From positions 1-6,223 of the forward strand of contig CAJCJE010000865.1 in the NCBI GenBank assembly GCA_903970565.1: 6,223 nt of DNA, read 5' to 3'. Below the pieces are notes generated by a model. The model was not told where the DNA came from. It did not search any database and was given only the letters and a program-made list of their open reading frames with translations. Origin of the DNA: Candidatus Melainabacteria bacterium (GTDB taxonomy: Bacteria; Actinomycetota; Actinomycetes; Mycobacteriales; Pseudonocardiaceae). Position numbers and translations under genes: made by a program. This document shows, piece after piece, positions 1 to 4,283 of the stretch (the stretch's first letter is position 1; each line of letters begins with the position of its first letter).

Positions 1-1
1 A

Positions 2-241
2 CTTGGTGGTCGGCTGGTCAACGGCGTACTGACCGTCGCGGCCAGCGAGCACCGCGCCCAGCTGGCCAACCGCCAGGCCGCCCGCGAGCGCCTGGCGACC
101 CTGCTGCGCGCCGCGCTGCGCCCACCACCCGCGACCCGTCGTGCGACCAGGCCCAGCCGAGGTTCGGTCGAACGCCGACTGGCCTCCAAGCGCCGCCGCA
201 GCGACGTCAAACGGGGCCGGGGCCGCTCCGCCGACGACTGA
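2..241 (+). CDS. arfB: Alternative ribosome-rescue factor ArfB (YaeJ), C-terminal part, 5' end outside window
   Basis: The open frame starting at base 2 gives 79 residues and a TGA at 239-241. It is the end of an ArfB/YaeJ peptidyl-tRNA hydrolase, a release-factor-like protein that frees nascent chains from ribosomes stalled on truncated mRNA. The sequence begins with the last strand of the RF-1-like domain (NGVLTVAASEHRAQLANRQ) and continues through the helix leading to the linker PPPATRRATRPSRGS. The basic tail ERRLASKRRRSDVKRGRGR follows. In the E. coli protein the matching tail (R-P-T-R, RRLASK, RS..K) enters the empty mRNA channel. The catalytic GGQ loop lies upstream of the window and cannot be checked. 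The gene is convergent with the HicB-type gene, with 80 bp between the stops. Family call is secure; only the first part of the gene is missing. Confidence 0.92.
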   Translation, partial: LGGRLVNGVLTVAASEHRAQLANRQAARERLATLLRAALRPPPATRRATRPSRGSVERRLASKRRRSDVKRGRGRSADD

Positions 242-301
242 GTACCCGGCCGGTCGAGCGAATCGAAAATCAGCTGGTCGCCGACCCTCGCCGGATACGT
301 C

Positions 302-318
302 GTCCGGTTTCGTCGGAC
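302..318. terminator. Weak hairpin between convergent arfB and hicB-like gene
   Basis: GTCCG (302-306) and CGGAC (314-318) form a 5-bp stem with a 7-nt loop in the 80-bp gap between the arfB and hicB-like stops. It has no T run on either side. It could act as a bidirectional terminator, but five base pairs in GC-rich DNA is weak evidence. Confidence 0.25.
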
Positions 319-321
319 CGG

Positions 322-540
322 TCAGCTCGCGTCCACCGTCGTCGCGGAGACCGTGTTCGAGTCGGGGATCTCGATGCCGTCCGCGCGCATGTCGGCCAGC
401 TGTTCGGTGATGGCCTCGCGCATCTGCGTGATCGCCTCGTCGACGGTCTCCCCGAGCGCGATGCACCCCGGTAGGTCCGGACACCACGCGCCGAAACCGC
501 CGTCCTCGGCCCGCTCGACGATGACCGCATACGTACTCAT
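322..540 (-). CDS. Solitary HicB-family (HicB-like antitoxin) protein, N-terminal domain only
   Basis: A 72-residue protein opening MSTYAVIVERAEDGGFGAWC and carrying the HicB hallmark CPDLPGCIALGETVDEAI, then an amphipathic helix (ITQMREAITEQLADMRADG) and the typical exit IEIPDS. This is the partial RNase H-like fold with which HicB antitoxins bind the mRNA interferase HicA. The ATG at 540 is chosen over upstream alternatives because a GGAG ribosome site lies 6 nt before it and the family match begins there. The C-terminal DNA-binding domain (RHH or HTH) of full HicB is absent. No HicA-like frame is visible on either side: the 541-790 stretch upstream holds only repeats, and only 80 bp lie downstream. 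It is therefore an orphan HicB-like protein; such proteins are common and their targets are mostly unknown. It lies downstream of, and codirectional with, the DUF3800 gene. Confidence 0.85.
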   Translation of the reverse strand: MSTYAVIVERAEDGGFGAWCPDLPGCIALGETVDEAITQMREAITEQLADMRADGIEIPDSNTVSATTVDAS

Positions 541-574
541 TGCCACTCCAGATTTCCTCGCCTGCCGTAGATCG

Positions 575-586
575 ATGATCATGCTA
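575..586 (-). promoter_or_regulatory. Possible -10 element and palindrome upstream of the hicB-like gene
   Basis: On the minus strand TAGCAT (586-581) resembles a -10 hexamer and would start transcription about 30 nt before the ATG at 540. An 8-bp palindrome ATGATCAT (575-582) overlaps it, a layout common for autoregulated small loci. No good -35 is visible. The same bases include the plus-strand hexamer TATGGT (585-590), so the site could serve either strand. Confidence 0.25.
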
Positions 587-596
587 TGGTCGCCGT

Positions 597-667
597 CGCC
601 AAGGCCCTCAGGCCGAGGAAGTTGAATCCGGTGTGCCTCCGGACGGTGGTCCATCGGGTTTTGCGCT
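597..667 (+). repeat. Direct repeat copy 1, possible small-RNA cassette on the plus strand
   Basis: This 71-bp unit matches the unit at 719-788 with a handful of substitutions and one indel. The last 33 bases are identical in both (from GCCTCCGGACGGTGGTCCA through the TTTTGCGCT end). Inside it AATCCGGTG (625-633) can pair with CATCGGGTT (652-660) using two G-U wobbles that exist only on the plus strand. The stem runs into TTTT (659-662). TATGGT (585-590) sits 6 bp before the unit. In addition, GCCAAGGCCCTC (598-609) can pair with GAGGGCTTTGGC (672-683) with one G-U, wrapping the whole copy in a second stem. No protein-coding reading of the repeat is convincing. Confidence 0.8.
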
Positions 668-683
668 GTTCGAGGGCTTTGGC

Positions 684-713
684 TTGTCTCCGGTCTTCTG
701 GATCCGCTATTAT
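684..713 (+). promoter_or_regulatory. Sigma-70-type promoter candidate reading into repeat copy 2
   Basis: TTGTCT (684-689), an 18-bp spacer and TATTAT (708-713) resemble a housekeeping promoter, with 4/6 and 5/6 matches to TTGACA and TATAAT. The predicted start falls at about 719-720, the first bases of repeat copy 2. The downstream direction is antisense to the DUF3800 gene. TATTAT is a notable AT-rich patch in this DNA, but a promoter call from sequence alone stays tentative. Confidence 0.35.
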
Positions 714-718
714 TCGGG

Positions 719-788
719 CGCCAAGGCCAATAGGCCGAGGAAGTGAACCCGATGCGCCTCCGGACGGTGGTCCATCGGGTTTTGCGCT
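719..788 (+). repeat. Direct repeat copy 2, possible small-RNA cassette on the plus strand
   Basis: Second copy of the ~70-bp unit, 122 bp after copy 1 with a 51-bp unrelated spacer. It holds a perfect 9-bp dyad AACCCGATG (746-754) and CATCGGGTT (773-781), a smaller GGAC/GTCC hairpin in the loop, and TTTT at 780-783, so on the plus strand it ends like an intrinsic terminator. The unit ends 2 bp before the DUF3800 stop codon (791-793). On the minus strand the same DNA is the immediate 3' flank of DUF3800, where the hairpin has no T run after it. Confidence 0.8.
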
Positions 789-790
789 AT

Positions 791-1330
791 CTAGATGAAG
801 TCCACATTGTGGACTCCGGCAATGATGGGCTTGACCTTCGCCGGCCAGTCGCCTTTCGCTCGGTAACACCACGCCGCCACATCGGCGATCCACAGCAGCG
901 GATCGTCGCTGCTGGTCATATGCTCGTATGACATCTGCGGCTCTTGTCGGTTTTTGTCCAGCGCAAGATAGAGCGTTCGGTTGTCATGAGCATCGCGGAC
1001 ATCGCGGCTGTCGAGCACCAATCGATGTGCCCGGATCTCCATCAGATCTTCGGCGAGTTGCGCCAGGCAGGCTTGCCGGGCCCGCTCGTCCTGTCGGCCG
1101 CAGCCGTGGTGGTAGATGTGCACCTCTACCGGTAGCCGGGCGATGGCGTCGGCGAGGCTGCGGCGCCGGGGTGGCTTCTCCTTGGAGAAGTGGATCTCTC
1201 GCTCGTTCGGCAGCAGGAGGCCGCGCAGGACTCGACGGGTCGGCGCGAGCGAGCGGGGGCGGACAAGCGCGGCGGCGAGGTAGTAGCGATCGCCCTGGCG
1301 CGATTCGTCGACGAATGCGTGCACGGTCAT
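791..1330 (-). CDS. DUF3800 domain protein (predicted RNase H-like fold)
   Basis: A 179-residue protein from the ATG at 1330. It opens MTVHAFVDESRQGDRYYLAA, the DUF3800 signature strand with acidic residues D8 and E9. A central REIHFSKEK segment follows, then a strand ending in an acid (LVLDSRD, D107), and the family's terminal helix PLLWIADVAAWCYRA (D150). These four acids sit where an RNase H-like active site would be expected, but nuclease activity has not been shown for most members and is inference. DUF3800 proteins are often found near mobile elements and defence genes. Starts further upstream are possible (ATG 1342, TTG 1360); 1330 is preferred because the conserved domain begins at residue 3, although no good ribosome site is seen for any of them. 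The two repeats and the hicB-like gene lie downstream on the same strand; the gap of about 250 bp argues against tight operon coupling. Confidence 0.75.
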   Translation of the reverse strand: MTVHAFVDESRQGDRYYLAAALVRPRSLAPTRRVLRGLLLPNEREIHFSKEKPPRRRSLADAIARLPVEVHIYHHGCGRQDERARQACLAQLAEDLMEIRAHRLVLDSRDVRDAHDNRTLYLALDKNRQEPQMSYEHMTSSDDPLLWIADVAAWCYRAKGDWPAKVKPIIAGVHNVDFI

Positions 1331-1342
1331 GCCGGCGATCAT

Positions 1343-1358
1343 GTCACCGCATAGTGAC
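1343..1358. promoter_or_regulatory. Inverted repeat at the DUF3800 start region
   Basis: GTCAC (1343-1347) and GTGAC (1354-1358) are perfect arms around a 6-bp AT-containing centre. The site lies 13 bp before the chosen DUF3800 ATG, where an operator or a leader hairpin could act. A weak promoter-like pair on the minus strand, TCGACA (1388-1383) and CATATC further down, lies just upstream. Short arms make this suggestive only. Confidence 0.3.
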
Positions 1359-1450
1359 AAGATATGACTTTCCGTGCTCCAGTGTCGACGCTTGACATCA
1401 TTGTGGAAGCCGGTGCAGGTCAGAGAACCGAACTGCGCCGGTTTTGCTCA

Positions 1451-1507
1451 ACGCACGAAATCTCTGCTGCGGCTGCTCTTGCGCCATCGGGCGGAGTCAA
1501 GATTCAC
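1451..1507 (-). pseudogene. DUF397 N-terminal remnant
   Basis: The minus strand encodes VNLDSARWRKSSRSRDFVR and then stops (TGA at 1453-1451). SARWRKSSRS is the diagnostic opening of DUF397 proteins, small actinobacterial partners of XRE-type regulators. The family normally continues with a G-N-C-V-E-V-A segment. In a shifted frame at the same place SCVEQ is readable, which suggests a frameshift, but the following VRDSK-like part is not recovered. No XRE/DUF5753 regulator gene is visible upstream. A chance match of ten residues is possible but unlikely given the exact motif. Confidence 0.45.
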
Positions 1508-1868
1508 AATGGACGTTGCCGGGCTCTTCCGACGCTGGTTCACGGTGCGGCGACCACCTGCGGTTCGGCGACCGGCCTCTGGTTGATCACCGTCTATCAG
1601 CAGCGCCCGAAGGACGGGAGTCGGCTGCTCTGTTCGATCAGGACTCGCCGGGCCGGACGGATGGAACCCCAAGAACGGGCTCGCCGGTAGCGCGCCATGT
1701 CACGGGCCGGGTTGTCCACGGCCGGTTGCACAGCGTGCATCATGCCAACACCGAACGAATCACGGTGGGCACCATTCAGCACGGCCTGCCGACTGCGGTG
1801 CCGGCTGCCTGCCGCTGTCCGCGCATACCAGTCGAGACATGACGTTATGCCGACGGTGCTTCCCCCCG

Positions 1869-1889
1869 ACTGACCTGGCACCAGTCAGT
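1869..1889. repeat. Near-perfect dyad
   Basis: ACTGA-C-CTGG (1869-1878) faces CCAGTCAGT (1881-1889), nine complementary bases with one bulged C and a 2-bp centre. With so short a centre it resembles a protein-binding palindrome more than an RNA hairpin. It abuts a second dyad (1888-1908). Confidence 0.35.
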
Positions 1890-1908
1890 GTCCACTGGCG
1901 CCGGACAC
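1888..1908. repeat. Inverted repeat, 6-bp arms
   Basis: GTGTCC (1888-1893) and GGACAC (1903-1908) are perfect arms around 9 bp. It overlaps the end of the preceding dyad by 2 bp. No gene starts next to it; it lies about 70 bp past the DUF3073 stop on the minus strand. Confidence 0.3.
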
Positions 1909-1926
1909 CACCACGGCTGAACGGCA

Positions 1927-1952
1927 GGGGTGACCACTTGTGCGGCCACCCC
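1927..1952 (-). terminator. Probable terminator hairpin of the DUF3073 gene
   Basis: Read on the minus strand, GGGGTGGCC (1952-1944) pairs with GGTCACCCC (1935-1927) through nine pairs including one G-U, with an 8-nt loop. It begins 22 bp after the DUF3073 stop codon. There is no T run, which is usual for actinobacterial hairpin terminators. Confidence 0.5.
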
Positions 1953-1974
1953 AACCATTCATTCCGTCGGTGCG

Positions 1975-2160
1975 TCAGCGGCGATCGTCACCGTCGTCAT
2001 CGTCCGAGTCGTCGTACCGGTCATCACTGGACCGCCCAGCGGAGGACTGACCGCCGCTCGACAGCTCACGCTGTAGAGCTTCGTAGTCCGTGTGCTGAGT
2101 TGAGTACTTGAGCTCTCGGGCCACCTTTGTTTGCTTGGCCTTCGCCCGGCCGCGCCCCAT
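1975..2160 (-). CDS. DUF3073 family protein
   Basis: A 61-residue protein starting MGRGRAKAKQTKVARELKYS, the almost invariant opening of the actinobacterial DUF3073 family, followed by TDYEALQRELSSG and a hydrophilic, strongly acidic tail (DDRYDDSDDDDGDDRR). The ATG at 2160 is preferred over one six codons upstream because the family begins there and an AGGGGG ribosome site lies 7 nt before it. The function of the family is unknown. The basic head and acidic, probably disordered tail suggest a nucleic-acid or ribosome contact, which is inference. In mycobacteria, as I recall, the family member sits beside purM and a YgfZ gene; here ygfZ is about 3 kb away and purM is not in view. The gene is divergent from the 299-residue protein, sharing a 174-bp gap. 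Confidence 0.93.
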   Translation of the reverse strand: MGRGRAKAKQTKVARELKYSTQHTDYEALQRELSSGGQSSAGRSSDDRYDDSDDDDGDDRR

Positions 2161-2334
2161 GGCTCGACCCCCTCGCACAAGGGCGGGGCGGCCGAGGGAA
2201 CGGCGGCCCCGCAGATCTCGACAACTGTTTCCTGGTAACTACCGTACCGTGCCGATGGGGTTCCGTGCGACGTGGCACCGATGTGGATGCCGTGACGTCG
2301 CCGGAGCACCCACGGTTTCGGGCAACATGACACC
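2161..2334. promoter_or_regulatory. Divergent intergenic region between DUF3073 and the 299-residue gene
   Basis: Both genes must be promoted from this 174-bp gap. Near the DUF3073 start a GC-rich imperfect hairpin (CGGGGC about 2185 with GCCCCG about 2213) would lie in its 5' leader. An AT-richer patch GGTAACTACCGTACC (2233-2247) is the best place for promoter elements, but no clear -35/-10 pair could be chosen on either strand. Confidence 0.4.
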
Positions 2335-3234
2335 ATGCGCGGCGTGCCTCGTCCGTTCGTCGCGTACCTGCGGGTATACGAACCGTTGTCAGCTTTTGAC
2401 GCTGCGTTGACCGGCCAGTTGAGGGAGCGAATCGAGAAGAACCCATTGGCCCGTTCGGCCGTCGGCGAACGGGAGCGCGAGCTATGGCTTAGCTCACATC
2501 TTGCCCGGCCTCCCCGGCTCCTGCCTGGGGAACTGCCCGACGGCCGGCCTGCGCCCAACGCCCCGCGCGACGTTCTGGTGCTCGATCCGAGTGACGTCCC
2601 GGCCAGTGACACCGCGACCGTCGGCCCCGGTCCGTTGCTGTGTCCACTCGACCTGCGCCCCAGAGCCGCCGCCGCGCTGGTCGGTTTCCTCAGCACCACC
2701 GGCTCGGTCCTGCGCAAGGCGATGTTCACCCAGACCGATGAACAGCTGCGTGTCCACGCCAACAATGTGATGGGCGACGCAGCCCAGGGCGCGGTGCACA
2801 TGGTCTCCGCCACCTGGACCGTCCCGCTGCCCTGGTTCGCCCTGGTCGACCCGGAGGCGCGGCAGCTCGTCCCGGCGACCGGCGACCGGCCGCACGAGGT
2901 CTTCTGGCGGGGCGCGATGGCCGATGCCCGGCGCCGGACCGCGCGGGCGCACGCGGTCACCAAGGAGGCACTGGGGGAGGAGGGGCCCACCCTGGTGCTG
3001 CGCGACACCGGACGCTGGCTGGAGCGCTTCCACCCGCACTCCGCCGTCGAACTCGACTACGGCGGCGTCGCGGGCCTGCTTCCGTACGCCGAACTCGAGG
3101 CGGACACCTCCGCCGAGGACGTGCACGCGATCATCGACGCGATGGAGGCCGGCAATCCGGAGGAGATCGCCATCCACTACGACAAGCTGCGTGAGTTCTG
3201 GGGCCGGATGGCCGCCCATGAACGTTTCAACTGA
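2335..3234 (+). CDS. Conserved actinobacterial protein of unknown function, 299 aa
   Basis: The ATG at 2335 opens MRGVPRPFVAYLRVYEPLSA. This head, the central TWTVPLPWFALVDPEAR segment and the later WLERFHPHSAVELDYGGV block are features I recognise from a family spread across Streptomyces and other actinobacteria. I believe it is now catalogued as a DUF (possibly DUF8083), but cannot confirm the number. No signal peptide, membrane helix or enzyme motif is visible, so it is probably cytoplasmic. The C-terminal ~50 residues (from AEDVHAIIDAMEAGN) look helical and charged. No ribosome site precedes the ATG, so a leaderless mRNA is possible; an ATG 8 bp upstream is out of frame. Codon use has the strong third-position GC of the core genome. 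A perfect hairpin 20 bp past the stop closes the unit, so it seems monocistronic. Confidence 0.9.
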   Translation: MRGVPRPFVAYLRVYEPLSAFDAALTGQLRERIEKNPLARSAVGERERELWLSSHLARPPRLLPGELPDGRPAPNAPRDVLVLDPSDVPASDTATVGPGPLLCPLDLRPRAAAALVGFLSTTGSVLRKAMFTQTDEQLRVHANNVMGDAAQGAVHMVSATWTVPLPWFALVDPEARQLVPATGDRPHEVFWRGAMADARRRTARAHAVTKEALGEEGPTLVLRDTGRWLERFHPHSAVELDYGGVAGLLPYAELEADTSAEDVHAIIDAMEAGNPEEIAIHYDKLREFWGRMAAHERFN

Positions 3235-3253
3235 CCGATCACCACGCGCTGAA

Positions 3254-3297
3254 CGGTCGCTGTCGCCGTCCTTTCCCCCGGACAGCGACAGCGACCG
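3254..3297 (+). terminator. Strong terminator hairpin after the 299-residue gene
   Basis: CGGTCGCTGTCGC (3254-3266) and GCGACAGCGACCG (3285-3297) are perfect 13-bp arms. Inside them, after one C-A mismatch, GTCC (3268-3271) and GGAC (3280-3283) extend the stem, leaving the pyrimidine loop TTTCCCCC. It starts 20 bp after the stop codon. No T run follows on either strand, in keeping with actinobacterial terminators. Confidence 0.75.
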
Positions 3298-3648
3298 CGG
3301 CAGCATGGCCGAAGGGCCGCACGTCCTGCCAACTCGCTATGTCCTGCCAACGCCCTGAGCCCTGGCCGGCAGGGCAGCCTTGGCTTCCCGTACCTGCCGA
3401 TGCCGGGCGGTGACGTACCGCCGTCGGCCGCCGCGCGGTCATGCCAACGCTTCCGTCAACCGCGGCAGCCGTCAGAGATGTCTGGAATGTCCTTGATCTC
3501 TGGTGTCGACCACGAGATGCACGGACCTGCACCCTAAGTTTTCGTCTCGGATGAAGTGCCGTGCGCTGGTTGAACGGTCGCCCCTGCCGGCTCGGCCTGC
3601 GGATTCTCGTGGGCGTGCGCGCTGCTGGACCGAGCGGGCTCGGCTGAG
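3298..3648. other. Intergenic stretch without a gene
   Basis: No convincing coding frame or tRNA is present. Small structures are GTCCTGCCAAC twice (3323-3333 and 3341-3351), a 6-bp hairpin GCCCTG/CAGGGC (3359-3375), and an inverted repeat CAGAGAT/ATCTCTG (3473-3479 and 3496-3502). A short CCGAG/CTCGG hairpin (3630-3643) lies just past the rsiG stop and may end that transcript. Confidence 0.5.
3473..3502. repeat. Inverted repeat with 7-bp arms
   Basis: CAGAGAT (3473-3479) and ATCTCTG (3496-3502) face each other across 16 bp, in a locally AT-richer patch about 150 bp downstream of rsiG on its strand. It may be a protein site or a distal hairpin. No adjacent gene start explains it. Confidence 0.3.
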
Positions 3649-4254
3649 CTACTGGTCCTTGCGAGGCTGGCGCTGCTCGGCGAGCAATTCGTCCACCGAC
3701 GCCCGGCCACCCCGGTAGCGCTGCCCGATCTCGTCGTTGAGCTTGTCCATCACGACCTGCACCTGCCGCCGCCTGCTGGACACCGAGGACTCCTCGAACC
3801 GGTAGGTGTGCAGCGCGTCGATCAGCTTCTGGTCGCTCAACGACGCGACATCCGAGAGGTCGACGTCCGAGACCAGCGCCTCGACGTGCCGTCGATGCGC
3901 CTCGGCCCGCGAGGGCTCCAACGTGCTGTGTCGGCCGGAACCGGTCGCCGGTCCGACCACGTTGGCCGCCAGGATGCTCGCCAGCGAGTCCATCACCGTC
4001 GCCGAGTCGCCTTCGGCCCGTCTGCGTTGTTCGGCCTGCACGATGTCGATCCGGCCGTGCAGCAACCGGCGCAGGTAGGAAAGGTCGGTCTCCTCCTGCG
4101 CAGCCTCATCACGAAGCGCGCGAACTTCATCGAGCGTGCAGGTTTGCACGCCCTGCATGTACGCCGGGTCGAGCACGCGGTCGATACGACGGCGCCCGCC
4201 AGGACGGACCTCGATCACGACACCATCCTGAATCACATTTCGGGGACTAGCCAA
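3649..4254 (-). CDS. rsiG: Anti-sigma factor RsiG (c-di-GMP-dependent partner of WhiG)
   Basis: A coiled-coil protein of up to 201 residues with two antiparallel-type helices. In Streptomyces RsiG holds the sporulation sigma factor WhiG inactive, and binds it only when loaded with a c-di-GMP dimer through twin E(X)3S(X)2R(X)3Q(X)3D motifs. The second motif here is exact: E155, S159, R162, Q166, D170 in FEESSVSSRRRQVQVVMDKL. The first reads E55, S59, R62, His66, D70 in EETDLSYLRRLLHGRIDIV, so the Gln is His (codon CAC at 4059-4057). The head RRRIDRVLDPAYMQG and the linker helix SDQKLIDALHTYR also fit the family. An in-frame stop at 4266-4264 limits the start to TTG 4254, GTG 4236 or GTG 4218; none has a clear ribosome site. 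The BKACE gene ends 26 bp upstream on the same strand. whiG is not in the window. Confidence 0.9.
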   Translation of the reverse strand: MASPRNVIQDGVVIEVRPGGRRRIDRVLDPAYMQGVQTCTLDEVRALRDEAAQEETDLSYLRRLLHGRIDIVQAEQRRRAEGDSATVMDSLASILAANVVGPATGSGRHSTLEPSRAEAHRRHVEALVSDVDLSDVASLSDQKLIDALHTYRFEESSVSSRRRQVQVVMDKLNDEIGQRYRGGRASVDELLAEQRQPRKDQ

Positions 4255-4283
4255 TACGAGTTGCTAATTTGTTGTGGTTCTCA
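4236..4283 (-). promoter_or_regulatory. BKACE-rsiG junction, possible internal promoter
   Basis: The gap between the BKACE stop (4283-4281) and the earliest rsiG start is 26 bp and unusually AT-rich. On the minus strand TTGAGA overlaps the BKACE stop and TCGTAT (4260-4255) follows after 19 bp, a poor but possible promoter pair. A GTG at 4236 would then be a natural start. Whether rsiG is read through from BKACE or has its own promoter cannot be decided here. Confidence 0.2.

Larger units (their letters stand above)
1361..1974. other. Gene-poor stretch with decayed sequence
   Basis: No frame here gives a recognisable intact protein. All open frames are arginine- and proline-rich with scattered cysteines and no family motif. 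Contents that can be supported are the DUF397-like scrap at 1454-1507 and three neighbouring hairpins at 1869-1952. No tRNA cloverleaf or insertion-sequence ends were seen. The impression is of a turnover region where small accessory genes have decayed. Confidence 0.5.

Noticed and set aside
597..788. CRISPR array
   Set aside because: There are only two repeat units, about 70 bp each and diverged, with one 51-bp spacer and no cas gene in the window.
597..788. Type III toxin-antitoxin (ToxIN-like) RNA repeats for a neighbouring toxin
   Set aside because: Type III antitoxin repeats lie upstream of and on the same strand as the toxin; these are downstream of DUF3800 and their RNA-like strand is antisense. 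DUF3800 is also not a ToxN fold.
541..790. A HicA toxin gene upstream of the hicB-like gene
   Set aside because: All frames on the minus strand were read; the longest (579-893) is just the repeats plus the DUF3800 3' end in the wrong frame, with no HicA motif such as the conserved G-H or double-stranded RNA-binding-like fold residues.
928..1395. A 155-codon plus-strand frame
   Set aside because: It is antisense to DUF3800, rich in Arg/Gly/Ala with no conserved motif, while the opposite strand has clear family signatures.
1364..1842. Overlapping plus-strand frames of 108 and 132 codons
   Set aside because: No recognisable motif, no ribosome site, unusual Cys/His content and weak third-position GC; treated as non-coding.
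1959..3008. A 349-codon open frame on the minus strand
   Set aside because: It is antisense to the 299-residue gene and also overlaps the DUF3073 gene in another frame; composition is Ser/Arg/Gly-rich without motifs.
3298..3648. tRNA or small protein gene in the gap between the 299-residue gene and rsiG
   Set aside because: No cloverleaf with a TTCGA-type T arm was found and the short frames lack ribosome sites and codon bias.
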